From positions 1-35,885 of the forward strand of contig CAZFUY010000017.1 of assembly GCA_964522445.1 (NCBI GenBank): a stretch of DNA of 35,885 bases, read 5' to 3'. The translations under genes were made by a program, and so were the position numbers. The stretch is from CAZFUY01 sp964522445 (GTDB lineage Bacteria; Pseudomonadota; Gammaproteobacteria; SZUA-229). Below, one piece after another: positions 7,728 through 17,046 of the stretch (positions are counted from its first letter, which is position 1; the number at the start of each line of letters is the position of its first letter). The notes below the pieces were generated by a model that was not told the DNA's origin, did not search any database, and was given only the letters and a program-made list of their open reading frames with translations.

Positions 7728-8467
7728 TCTTTTAAATCCTCATTAGTATCATTATCAATTCTTGATGAAAAGATAATATATTCACTGTATTCAATTCTAA
7801 ATATAACCTGTTTTGTTAAATATAAACGAGCGCCTATACCAACATTACTAAACTGATTTGTATTATCTTTGGGCTGGATAAGCGTTGCTTTTGGAGTAAC
7901 ATCAATGACTCCTGTACCAAGATGAAAATAAGGTGAAAACCGCCACTCTGGAAAAGGCTGCATGACCAGACCAAGATTATATAAAAAGCTATTTGAAAAA
8001 TTACCATTAGCCTGTGACAAGGCAAACTCTGCTGCAAAACCTTTATTAAACAGATATGCACCATACGTAGTTATGGCAGTCGCACCATCAAGACTGCCAC
8101 CCATAACACCTAGCTCCCAGCTTCTTTTTATAAAATCTTGCTGAGTAATATTTGTAAATTCAATCTTCTCACCTTTTGGTGATAGTGTTTCAGACATCTG
8201 TTCTACTGAAATCCAGCCTTCAGTATTTTTTTCATAGCGAACTTTAAACCAGGATGTTCGCCTTTGTATAATCTTTATTATTTCACCCCGTTCAATAACA
8301 TCAATCACAGGGTAGCCGCCACCCGGCCCTGTATGCACATCAATAAAGGGGTCCGCAACTTCAACCTGCTGATAAAACTCAACAGCAGACTCTGTTTCAT
8401 TTGCAAATGCATTATTTGCTACAAAGAAAAACTGAAGCAGCAAAATAAATAAAAAATTTAAGGACAT
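7697..8467 (-). CDS. SH3-domain plus outer-membrane beta-barrel protein
   Basis: A 256-aa protein counted from MSLNFLFILLLQFFF at 8467. Longer readings start inside the preceding gene and lack a better signal. After the signal peptide comes a bacterial SH3-like domain (VHTGPGGGYPVIDVIERGE, WFKVRYE and EGWISVEQM, about residues 40-100), a fold that often binds peptidoglycan or protein. A beta-barrel domain ending in KAGFAVFF follows. It is probably anchored in the outer membrane with the SH3 domain in the periplasm, perhaps tethering the complex to the wall. It starts 23 bp after the HzsA-like gene stop and overlaps the next barrel gene. Confidence 0.75.
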   Translation of the reverse strand: MSLNFLFILLLQFFFVANNAFANETESAVEFYQQVEVADPFIDVHTGPGGGYPVIDVIERGEIIKIIQRRTSWFKVRYEKNTEGWISVEQMSETLSPKGEKIEFTNITQQDFIKRSWELGVMGGSLDGATAITTYGAYLFNKGFAAEFALSQANGNFSNSFLYNLGLVMQPFPEWRFSPYFHLGTGVIDVTPKATLIQPKDNTNQFSNVGIGARLYLTKQVIFRIEYSEYIIFSSRIDNDTNEDLKEWKAGFAVFF

Positions 8468-8489
8468 ATTTATGCTTTTAAAAAATAAT

Positions 8490-11400
8490 TTAATTAACCG
8501 GCACATTGGCATGTACGGGATTATTATAATATTGCGCACCAATATCCAGCCATTCAGATATTAGTTTTAATTCAGACGCGGTTAACATACCAACATGGTT
8601 AACCGCGGGCGTTAAAGTCCAGCTCACTCTGTTTCTATCAGCACTGCTTACATCCAGTATTTCACCTGTCATTTTTTCTATAAAGTAATTTGCTCTTGCA
8701 CCATCTTCATTCATGGAAGGTGTTTGTGGATCACTCTCATCCGCCTCAGTTACAATGTCAATAAATTGAGAGCATGTTGCCGGGTCTAATACAGGGTCTC
8801 CATTTACATCAACTGTCGAGCATGTTGCTGGATCTAAAACAGGATCACCATTTTGATCCACACGTGGCACATTTCGCGTAATCATAATATCTGTTGGTGG
8901 ATTATTACCAATCACTTCCTGTCTATTATCTTCAAAAAATAATTCTCTGTAGGATTCTAAATGTATTGCATCACCCGTATCATCATCAAGATCAGTTAAG
9001 CCCAGATCAAGGTAACTTGCAGGCACCTGTGAAGCACCCTGTGCATCTGTTTTTGCATGACAGTTTGTACAGGTATGATCTGTATTGCCGGGTGCACCTG
9101 CTGGGTCTTCTCTTAACACTGACCAGACTGGATTAATATGATCAGGATAATTAATGACCATACGACACGCCGGATCCCAGTTAGGATTAAAAAGATCAGC
9201 CGCAGTTTCCAGGCATTGCGCAGCAACAATGGGTTGAGCCGCACCTTTTATAGACGCATCTAAATCATCATAAAGCACGCTGACTGGTGTCTCTACCGTT
9301 AATGATGCATCATCTGGATCTGTCCACACATCAACATAAAGTAAATCGATACTGGGTTTTAATGCGGCAGGAAATTGTCGCGTTAATATTTCAGCCATTG
9401 TATTACCCGTGTCACCAAAATATTTTGATCCCGTGGGCACGGCCGCATACACACTGGTATTTTCTAAATCGATACCATCACCTTCTAATCCAGAAGTAAT
9501 TTGAGTCTCAATGGCATCACTTCGTGCATGGGGCAAAGGCGTTACACCTGGCTGGTGTGTATGGCAACCAGTACATTGCAACGTATCTTTAGGTCTAACC
9601 TGCAACCAGTTGTCATGACGTGTGCGCCTTAAATTTCCATTTGTTTCGCGTTTAAGAATACGGCGGCCATTCTTATCTAAAACTTCAATATAAAATCCGA
9701 TATTAGCAGGTACTTTAACTCTTACCGAACCATCTGGCTGAATCATGGTGTAGCCAATAATTTCTCTCATACCTAAACGACGGTCTATGCCAAATGCTTC
9801 ACGCGCAACATCTTTGGTACATGCGGCATCATTGTCATCACAAATTCCAACTGCTTTTACTATGCGCAAAAATCTTGCAGGTAAATCGGTGCTGTCTGTT
9901 CTATCTGGATCAAATAAATCTCTAACCGTTACAATGTCATCAGACGTATCCGTTGTATTATTAGTTATGACTGCATTTGAAATACAGTCATCAAGGAAGC
10001 AACCATTAAAACTATTTGCGCCACCACCAAAGTCATAAACACTGCGTATATTTAAAATCCCTTCCCTGTCGCTTAATGTCTGATCAAGATCAATTGCACC
10101 TTTATCCTGAATAATAGCTGGACGAGTTCGAGGACTAACACCAACAATGTCAGTAATAAATTTACCTGGCTCAGGCAATACAACCGGCAACTCTGTTCCC
10201 TTGTCAGGATCATTTATCCAGATACCATAAACAGGCGGCATTTCATTAACCACTGACATAGAGATATAAGGTTCTATGCAGTTATTAACAACAGGTGGTA
10301 GTAACGTGGGATCAAAATCTGGGGCATCCTGATCCAGAACGACATTAGTTAACTGACAGGTTCCCTTACTCAGCAATAAACGATTACTTCCGTCATCTAA
10401 TGGAAATGCCGAACTATAACGTCCGCCCAGTGATATGCCTGTAGTAGAAATATTTGCAGTTGTTGCTTTTGTTTGCGCAGGCCCGGTGACACCCTGATTA
10501 ACACTCAATGGTTTGACTGGCTGATTGTTATCAATAAAACCATTGCCATCAATCGTGTAAACATCAACACCACCAAACGTATTTCTAAATTGCTGAGTTA
10601 AAACTAATATTTTTCCATCCGACATAACTCTGGGTTGCACAAACTGCATACCTCCGGGATGACTGGCGTTGTGCGCACCGTAATAACTTTGTAGATTAGA
10701 ACCATCTGGGTTTACAGTGTACAGGTTCATCACATTATTTAAGCCAGCATGATCCCAGCGACTAAACAAAATTCGCCCATCAGGTAACACCGTTGGATCA
10801 AGATCATGACTCTGATTATTTGAAATCTGTTTTATATTGTTACCGTCTGCTTCCATTACATGCAGGTTCAATGCTTTGGTTCGACGATTCTCATCCAGCG
10901 CAGAAAATTTAGGTTTATCTATGCCCGATACTTTTTGTGATTCATCCAGATTAACTGAACTTGAATTGTGTTGTCTGTTAGAAGAAAAAACAATGCGTCC
11001 ATCGGGTAAATAATAAGGTGCGATATCATCACCCACATTAGAACCCTGTGGAATAATTGATCTTAAAACTTCAGTCGCAATAACATATTCATATATTGTC
11101 CATGTATTATCGTTATCGGCATTATCATCTGGATCATCAATTCTTAATGAAAAAATTAGTTTTGTTCCATCATAGGATGATTCAACATCACGAACATCAC
11201 CAATGCCATTGGTTATTGATGCTGTTATATTTTTTTCTTCGGCAGAAAGTGCCGAACGTTGTTTAATAAATAAATCACCGCCAGCACGATAGGTCAATGG
11301 ACGACGAACATCCTGTGAAATGGCATTGCCATTATTATCAACAAGTATGGTTCTTTTGGTATACGCAATAGGCAAGTCGACAATACCAGCATCAGCACCA

Positions 11401-11504
11401 TCATCTGATTCAGGCGCACAGCCAGCGAGAAACACTGAAGAGAAACCAGCAAAAAATAAAACCAGTAGTTTTATTATAAAATTTTTAACAAAAAACTGCT
11501 TCAT
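8490..11504 (-). CDS. HzsA-like dihaem beta-propeller lipoprotein
   Basis: A 1004-aa lipoprotein with lipobox FLAGC (Cys29, followed by Ala, so probably outer-membrane sorted). Residues about 90-330 hold TolB/PD40-like propeller blades: YDGTKLIFS, LPDGRIVFSSNR, LPDGRILFSRWD and DGKILVLTQ. The C-terminal half has two c-type haem sites, CTGCH (about 644-648) and CTNCH (about 811-815). Propeller plus c-haem is the layout of proteins annotated as HzsA-related, after the hydrazine synthase alpha subunit, but nothing here shows hydrazine chemistry. It sits between ApbE and the barrel genes and probably passes electrons at the outer membrane. Residues about 890-925 contain a tandem 16-residue duplication. 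Confidence 0.8.
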   Translation of the reverse strand: MKQFFVKNFIIKLLVLFFAGFSSVFLAGCAPESDDGADAGIVDLPIAYTKRTILVDNNGNAISQDVRRPLTYRAGGDLFIKQRSALSAEEKNITASITNGIGDVRDVESSYDGTKLIFSLRIDDPDDNADNDNTWTIYEYVIATEVLRSIIPQGSNVGDDIAPYYLPDGRIVFSSNRQHNSSSVNLDESQKVSGIDKPKFSALDENRRTKALNLHVMEADGNNIKQISNNQSHDLDPTVLPDGRILFSRWDHAGLNNVMNLYTVNPDGSNLQSYYGAHNASHPGGMQFVQPRVMSDGKILVLTQQFRNTFGGVDVYTIDGNGFIDNNQPVKPLSVNQGVTGPAQTKATTANISTTGISLGGRYSSAFPLDDGSNRLLLSKGTCQLTNVVLDQDAPDFDPTLLPPVVNNCIEPYISMSVVNEMPPVYGIWINDPDKGTELPVVLPEPGKFITDIVGVSPRTRPAIIQDKGAIDLDQTLSDREGILNIRSVYDFGGGANSFNGCFLDDCISNAVITNNTTDTSDDIVTVRDLFDPDRTDSTDLPARFLRIVKAVGICDDNDAACTKDVAREAFGIDRRLGMREIIGYTMIQPDGSVRVKVPANIGFYIEVLDKNGRRILKRETNGNLRRTRHDNWLQVRPKDTLQCTGCHTHQPGVTPLPHARSDAIETQITSGLEGDGIDLENTSVYAAVPTGSKYFGDTGNTMAEILTRQFPAALKPSIDLLYVDVWTDPDDASLTVETPVSVLYDDLDASIKGAAQPIVAAQCLETAADLFNPNWDPACRMVINYPDHINPVWSVLREDPAGAPGNTDHTCTNCHAKTDAQGASQVPASYLDLGLTDLDDDTGDAIHLESYRELFFEDNRQEVIGNNPPTDIMITRNVPRVDQNGDPVLDPATCSTVDVNGDPVLDPATCSQFIDIVTEADESDPQTPSMNEDGARANYFIEKMTGEILDVSSADRNRVSWTLTPAVNHVGMLTASELKLISEWLDIGAQYYNNPVHANVPVN
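8770..8865 (-). repeat. Tandem 48-bp in-frame duplication in the HzsA-like gene
   Basis: Two 48-bp units (8770-8817 and 8818-8865) each encode about 16 residues around NGDPVLDPATCS. Each copy carries one cysteine and the copies differ at several synonymous positions. It looks like a slipped-strand expansion that has been retained and diverged; the aspartates could bind calcium. Confidence 0.75.
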
Positions 11505-11515
11505 ATCTATCCAGC

Positions 11516-12502
11516 TTAATTTGGTGCAACGAGGCCAGATGAATAAAACATCTTACCTTTTGAATTAATAACAATAGCATCCACACCTTTATATGAATCT
11601 ATCAATTTAAAGCCTTTTTTATCACCCAGCACAAACAGTGTTGTTGATAAAGCATCGCTTAATGTTGCACTGTCAGCCATTACTGTTGCGCTCCATGTTG
11701 TATCAACCGATTTTCCCGTGGCAGGTTTAATTATATGGTGATAACGTTTTCCATCTTCAATAAAAAAGCGTTCATAATCACCCGATGTTGATATTGCTGT
11801 ATTAGTTAATGGCAATTTAACAGCAATATCATTTTTATTTCTGGGATGCCTTACACCCATCATCCATGATCGACCCTGCCGGTCACCTAAAATACGTGAA
11901 TCACCTCCAGCACTTACCATTCCATTTTTTATGCCACATTTTTTTAGTATGGCAATAGCATTATCAACCGCATAGCCTTTTGCAATCCCACCAAGATCTA
12001 TACGCATACCATGGCGGCTAAATTTAATGCTCTTATTTTTATTATTTAACTTTATATTTTTATAATTAATAAATTCTAATTTATTATTTATAACGTCATC
12101 TGAAGGCTTTAGCCCCTGACGGTAATCATAAAGATAACCCACACTGGCAAATGTAATATCAAATGCACCAGCAGACTTTTTAGATATTTCTAATGAGAAT
12201 TTAATTAAATCAAATAACTCATTACTTATTCTTACTTCCTGCTTTGCTGCCAGATTATTTATTAACGCCAGTTCACTATCTGCTTTAAAAGGACTCATTA
12301 ACTCATCAATGCGACGCATTTCTATAAACACTTTATCGCTGCATTGAGCGGCTATATTTTTATCCTTGTGCCAGACATCAACAGCAACCTGTGTTCCCAT
12401 AATATTCTGCTGTGTTTTAAACCAGTCTGCACTTGCTTCAACTGAAATAAGTGCTGACGCATAAATAAAAAACGCGCATATATGTTTTGGTAAATTATTA
12501 AT
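11516..12502 (-). CDS. apbE: FAD:protein FMN transferase (ApbE)
   Basis: ApbE transfers FMN from FAD to Ser/Thr of exported proteins. The conserved MGTQVAV opening, MRRIDELMSPF, GAFDITF, MRIDLGGIAKGYAVD, SAGGDSR, HHIIKPATGK and a C-terminal SDALSTTLF with metal-binding Asp are all present. The first ATG (12400) is the family's internal Met before GT. The open frame continues upstream to 12538 and encodes a signal-peptide-like segment (HICAFFIYASALISVEASA). It has no ATG, GTG or TTG, but an ATT at 12502 follows AGGG by seven bases, giving 328 aa. Alternatively a one-base error in the A6 run at 12467-12472 hides an ATG at 12479. Either way this is a periplasmic enzyme, and its client is probably in this operon. 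Confidence 0.9.
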   Translation of the reverse strand: MNNLPKHICAFFIYASALISVEASADWFKTQQNIMGTQVAVDVWHKDKNIAAQCSDKVFIEMRRIDELMSPFKADSELALINNLAAKQEVRISNELFDLIKFSLEISKKSAGAFDITFASVGYLYDYRQGLKPSDDVINNKLEFINYKNIKLNNKNKSIKFSRHGMRIDLGGIAKGYAVDNAIAILKKCGIKNGMVSAGGDSRILGDRQGRSWMMGVRHPRNKNDIAVKLPLTNTAISTSGDYERFFIEDGKRYHHIIKPATGKSVDTTWSATVMADSATLSDALSTTLFVLGDKKGFKLIDSYKGVDAIVINSKGKMFYSSGLVAPN

Positions 12503-12544
12503 AAAGCTGCCCTGTATTCTATTTACATAAATTTTTAATTAAAT

Positions 12545-14260
12545 TTATGCTGTTATTTTTCCAAATGAGATTAGATTATCAAGTGTTCCCAGACCATGAT
12601 TTCCATTTAAATATAAGGCTGAAAAATTATTATAACTTCCCGCTGTTATGTCTCCATTAATTGCCATGTAATTAGCAATCACCGTATTAACCAGTAAGTT
12701 CACATTATTAGCCGCAGGGCTTGATGAGGTTACAACCGAGGCATCACTGGAAAAACGACCAATTTGATGATGGTCTGTTAATGTATTTGCTGCAAATTTT
12801 GTAATTGTTCCCCCCCCGGCTGTTGGCGTAAACAGCAGATAAAAAGAACATGCGGTAGATGAATTATCACCTGTCCAGTTACCTTTGCCACGACCACCCA
12901 GAGGATTATTTGTATTTGCTGCATTATCTGCAGAGTTATCCAGACCTCCATTACTCGACAACGAACCATCACTAAATACATAAATCATTAACGGCTTATT
13001 TGTTCTTGCCGCATATTCTAAACATGCACCAATACAACGACCTGCACGCAGGTCTCTATTTTCACCTGTACTACGATCACCTGTATGATAATCGTAACCT
13101 CCCATAGAAATACTACCCGCACCAGAGTGGCCATCAATAACCATTTTCATAACTGATGCTGTTTTTCTAAATTCACCACTGCCATCAAATTCAGTTTCAG
13201 TAAAAATACCGCCCGCATTATTTACAATAACAGGCGTTGTTGCTCCACGATCATCCGGGCTAACTTCAACACCTGCAAATCGAGCAGCCAGATCAGCCGC
13301 TTTTAAATAACCGCATTGCATCAGGTCTTTGATGACTTCATTTTTTGTTGGGTTAATATCAGGTGATACAGTTCCCAGGCGAAGTTTTTTATGAGTAATG
13401 CGCGCCATTGATTCCATAACCGCAGTTACATCAGCGGGGTCACTTAACACAGAGGTTAAATCACCCACATCAACCATGCCAGTTACATCACCTGGGCGAT
13501 CAACTTTTGTTGGCCTTATTTTTGGATCAATTAATGCCGCAGGCGACACGGAACGACCACCTGATTCTGTATTTTGAGAACCCACTAATGTAACAACATC
13601 ACCACCCGCACCTGCTTTTGCAATTCCATACATGGGATTATGAGGATTGTTACCCGTATCATTTTCTGAACGAGCCGGAATAACCGCTCCATTTGTCTGC
13701 CCCTGACCTCGTGATGTAAATTTTTCCAGAATACCAAACAACATTGGACTGTCCTGATGAAACAGCAAACCCAGCTCATCATTTATATAATCTGTATTTG
13801 CACTCGGATTTAAAACAGCATTGCCAATGCCTTCAGTCATAGTGACTGAACTGGTGCCGGGAATCATACTCGGTGGTATGCCTAATTTACTGTAGCCACC
13901 CTCAGCCAGAAAATCTCTTTGGCCGCCGCCCTGACCTACTAATACATTTGAACCGGCTAAATTTGCACCGCCGCCTAAATCAAAACAGATAAATGGAATT
14001 TTACTTGTGCCAGATAATCCAAAATTACAATTTACATCCGGCGATAAATTCATATCTAGTCGTAACGCTTCTAAATCTGCAGCAACGGCAGCATGAACAT
14101 CACGAGGATTGGTAAATAAACTAAAAACACCGCCCGTTAAAACCAGACCTGGGCCAGTAATAAAACCCTGACGTAAAAAATCACGCCGCGTTCTGGGCTT
14201 TGAATGATCTCGATGACGCAAGGGTTCATCTATATCTATTTTTTTGCGTCTTTTAGTCAT
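12545..14260 (-). CDS. Tat-exported DUF1501-like protein
   Basis: A 571-aa protein from the ATG at 14260, which follows GAGGA by seven bases. A twin-arginine signal, TRRDFLRQGF, lies at about residues 24-33 before a hydrophobic stretch, so it is exported folded. The mature region has ICFDLGGGANLAGSN, GLLFHQDSPMLFGILEKF, a long middle part, then GYDYHTGDRSTGENRDLRAG and LMIYVFSDGSLSS. That series is like DUF1501 proteins, which have an alkaline-phosphatase-like fold and are common in Planctomycetes next to c-type cytochromes. Similar proteins are sometimes mislabelled GspF. No cofactor site is certain. It lies between the dihaem LamG lipoprotein and ApbE. Confidence 0.65.
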   Translation of the reverse strand: MTKRRKKIDIDEPLRHRDHSKPRTRRDFLRQGFITGPGLVLTGGVFSLFTNPRDVHAAVAADLEALRLDMNLSPDVNCNFGLSGTSKIPFICFDLGGGANLAGSNVLVGQGGGQRDFLAEGGYSKLGIPPSMIPGTSSVTMTEGIGNAVLNPSANTDYINDELGLLFHQDSPMLFGILEKFTSRGQGQTNGAVIPARSENDTGNNPHNPMYGIAKAGAGGDVVTLVGSQNTESGGRSVSPAALIDPKIRPTKVDRPGDVTGMVDVGDLTSVLSDPADVTAVMESMARITHKKLRLGTVSPDINPTKNEVIKDLMQCGYLKAADLAARFAGVEVSPDDRGATTPVIVNNAGGIFTETEFDGSGEFRKTASVMKMVIDGHSGAGSISMGGYDYHTGDRSTGENRDLRAGRCIGACLEYAARTNKPLMIYVFSDGSLSSNGGLDNSADNAANTNNPLGGRGKGNWTGDNSSTACSFYLLFTPTAGGGTITKFAANTLTDHHQIGRFSSDASVVTSSSPAANNVNLLVNTVIANYMAINGDITAGSYNNFSALYLNGNHGLGTLDNLISFGKITA

Positions 14261-14292
14261 TGTTGCTTCCTCATGTAAAACCATGTTTTGTT

Positions 14293-16971
14293 CTATTGCA
14301 GAATCATAATGGCACTACCAACAGTAGCAGCACACATTGCTTTCACAATTTCTTCTGTTCGTGCCTGAGTATTGCAACCCGGCAGACACTGGGTCATAGA
14401 CGTTAATAAACTACTGTATGAATCACCCGTTAAAGAGGGATCTAAATCCTGAGTAGCAGCCGAGGCAATACTGTTTCTAATTTCTGATTCAACAGGTTGC
14501 GTTAATAAGTTTTTTGTACCTGTTGGCAAATCAATATTCATTAATGCAGTTAACAGCGGATCAAGAATCTGATTCTTTTTAGCATCAGAATTAAATGCCG
14601 TGCCTGCTGTTGCAGTAAAATCAAAACCTGAAAAATATGCTTTATCTGTATTTACCAGCACATCACAATATTTCATTGCCATCTGTGCAACAGCCATTTG
14701 ATGCGATGCAAGAAACGCATTTATATTTTCTACTGAAGGTAATTGTTGTCGATAAATACTGAATGTGGCTGCAACATCTGCATTGTTTTCAGGTATGCCG
14801 GTTATTGCGGATAAGGTTGCATTAATTTCATCAAAAGTACGCACACCAATATCGGATGAAATATTTTCAGCAGGATCAGCCGGGTATACTCTGGGAGATG
14901 GAACAGGCTCAACAAGTGTATTAGTTGCGCTGCCCAATTGTTCAAAGCTCAGAAAAAATTCATCTGAACCAGGGCCTTTTTCAACTGAAATAATTGTTCC
15001 ATTATTTGAAAGCTGTTGCCCCACATCGGTAATATAAGCAGAGGTATCGGCAACAACCACATCCATATTACCAAATGCCTGACCCGCTACGGCTTCTTTA
15101 CTATTTATGCCAATGCGCAGACCTTTAATAACGATAGATGAAGCAGGTCTATATCCAGGATTTAGATTTACAAATGTAGGCTTATTAAATAAATAAGACG
15201 TGTTATCAAATTGTTCAACCTGAAACATAATATAACTATCAGGCACGTTAATACGATCGGCTATTGAAAACAGCATAAAGTATTTTTGGCCTACACCTAC
15301 ATTTAGATTTTGTCTTATCTGCTCCTGAGTTAATGCGCGACTATGAATCGCTAATAATCTTATTTTTCCTTTCCATAAAGTATTTGCACCACCACCAGGC
15401 TCATTGCCTAGCGCAAAAGCAAAAGTATCATTCCATGAAGTTAATAAACCACCTGTATCAGGATCAGTGGGATCATCAACATCACCAATATACGTATCAT
15501 CTGAATCATCATTCGGTGTGCCATTATCATCAATGCTGCCAGTAAAATTTCCGTTTACATAAATGCTGCGCCCCAGAGGTGCTGTACCTAAAGATGGTTT
15601 GCCTGCAACCGGGCTAAAATTCATTACAACGTGTTGTAACGCTGCCTGCAAATCCTCATCTGCATCGGCTGTAGATAATGTTGTTAAGCCCGCTGAATTA
15701 TTCCGATTTTTAAAATCATAATTATACTGTGACTGCCCCATTGTGAAGTTACGCGTATTACCACCACCAGAATAAGTTACGATACTTCTTCCATTCTGTA
15801 CGATATTTCCGGGCACAACCCAGGCCTCAATGGCATACTCACCACTGGCTTTTATAAAATCACTGAGTTTTTTACTGTTGGCAACCGAGCCCTGCGCCTT
15901 ACCGCCATTTAAAATCTCAATACCAAAACCTAACACCCAGCTAATGCCGCCATTTAAAGTCAAAGGCAATGCAGGTGAAACGCCACTGGTATCAAAGGCT
16001 ATATTCCCCGAACCTTGCTTGAACTCATAAAGCGCAATAACATCATCTTCATAACGAATACCACTGCTTGCAATCATGGCATCACCCAGCTGCATGGCCT
16101 TACTAATAATTAAACTGGGATCTATAGGTGTGGGTGAAATATTATTTGCAAATTGCTGTATGGCATCTTCCATATCCTGAGCATCCGCCTGACAGTCACT
16201 TGTCCAGCAGTTATGAAACTCTTCTCTTAAACGGACAACAAGACGAGAGTTTGCAGGCGTATCAAGATCCAGCTTTGCCTTGGCCGCTTCATAAGATATA
16301 TCGACATCCGTATTTGAAAAGAACGGTGCCTGTGGTGTTGCCGACGTATCATCATGACAACCCGCACAATGCGCCTTTAATAAAGGCGTGTGTATTATGC
16401 TGCCAAAACTGGCTGAAGAAACAGGGAAGGTTTTAGTCGCACCTGCATCTTTTAATACTGGCGCAACCAGTTGTATTTGAGTTGATGAATTAGTTGCTGT
16501 TTGCTGCCATGCCTGAATATAGCCCACCACTGCATCCGCACAGTCCTGATCACTGCCTAACCAGCATTGATGACCATTTGCCAGTTTGGTTACTATAGGT
16601 GACGCAGGAATATCATTTACATTAATAATGCTAAGTGCTTCTGCATAAGCAAGATTTACATTATCGGTGCGGACAAACTTACCTGTTCCCTGACCACCTT
16701 CAATATGGCAACCACCACAGTTTTCTGTGTCATTTAATTTTGCCCAGAATTCACGTTTAAAATTCTGGATGTCTGTTGTCTCTGGTGCAGGGCCACTGTA
16801 CTTTTCATTGTTTGTTTGCTTTCGTGCATTTTCAGTATTTTCAGTCTCATTACCACAGGCAGATAACAGGGCAGCAAAGATCAGCATCAACACGATTTGA
16901 AAAAATAGATGCAAGCCTGATTTTTGTTTTTCAGAGGCATGAATCATTGTCATGAGCTGATTGTTATACAT
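14293..16971 (-). CDS. Dihaem c-type lipoprotein with LamG-like domain
   Basis: 892 aa from the ATG at 16971, with GGAG nine bases upstream; TTG or ATG alternatives lie nearby. The lipobox LLSAC gives lipidated Cys39, followed by Gly. Two similar cytochrome modules follow. Each has a CxxCH (CGGCH 85-89, CAGCH 202-206) and, about 45-50 residues on, a paired-cysteine signature (HQCW...DC at 136/144, HNCW..DC at 255/260), probably a disulfide. Residues about 300-560 look like a concanavalin/LamG-type jelly roll (YEFKQGSGNIAFDTSG, EYAIEAWVVPG, GRSIVTYSGG), a fold that binds carbohydrate or protein. The C-terminal 330 residues are unassigned, with four late cysteines. It probably acts at the outer membrane as an electron carrier and adhesion or docking subunit. 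Confidence 0.75.
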   Translation of the reverse strand: MYNNQLMTMIHASEKQKSGLHLFFQIVLMLIFAALLSACGNETENTENARKQTNNEKYSGPAPETTDIQNFKREFWAKLNDTENCGGCHIEGGQGTGKFVRTDNVNLAYAEALSIINVNDIPASPIVTKLANGHQCWLGSDQDCADAVVGYIQAWQQTATNSSTQIQLVAPVLKDAGATKTFPVSSASFGSIIHTPLLKAHCAGCHDDTSATPQAPFFSNTDVDISYEAAKAKLDLDTPANSRLVVRLREEFHNCWTSDCQADAQDMEDAIQQFANNISPTPIDPSLIISKAMQLGDAMIASSGIRYEDDVIALYEFKQGSGNIAFDTSGVSPALPLTLNGGISWVLGFGIEILNGGKAQGSVANSKKLSDFIKASGEYAIEAWVVPGNIVQNGRSIVTYSGGGNTRNFTMGQSQYNYDFKNRNNSAGLTTLSTADADEDLQAALQHVVMNFSPVAGKPSLGTAPLGRSIYVNGNFTGSIDDNGTPNDDSDDTYIGDVDDPTDPDTGGLLTSWNDTFAFALGNEPGGGANTLWKGKIRLLAIHSRALTQEQIRQNLNVGVGQKYFMLFSIADRINVPDSYIMFQVEQFDNTSYLFNKPTFVNLNPGYRPASSIVIKGLRIGINSKEAVAGQAFGNMDVVVADTSAYITDVGQQLSNNGTIISVEKGPGSDEFFLSFEQLGSATNTLVEPVPSPRVYPADPAENISSDIGVRTFDEINATLSAITGIPENNADVAATFSIYRQQLPSVENINAFLASHQMAVAQMAMKYCDVLVNTDKAYFSGFDFTATAGTAFNSDAKKNQILDPLLTALMNIDLPTGTKNLLTQPVESEIRNSIASAATQDLDPSLTGDSYSSLLTSMTQCLPGCNTQARTEEIVKAMCAATVGSAIMILQ

Positions 16972-17000
16972 TCCAAAATACTCCAAAAATACTTTTTCAC

Positions 17001-17029
17001 ATTCTGTTTTAAATTATTTAAAACAGAAT
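17001..17029. other. AT-rich hairpin between the two leading cytochrome genes
   Basis: ATTCTGTTTTAAA (17001-17013) pairs perfectly with 17017-17029 around a 3-base loop, filling half of the 60-bp spacer. The T-run beside it is on the plus strand, whereas the genes run on minus. It would therefore act as a terminator only for antisense transcription. In the operon mRNA it may mark a processing or stability point. Confidence 0.6.
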
Positions 17030-17046
17030 TTTTTATTTCCTGTGGT

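Noticed and set aside
8490..11504. True hydrazine synthase (anammox)
   Set aside because: Only the alpha-like layout is present. Beta/gamma partners and other anammox genes are absent, and the context is gammaproteobacterial.
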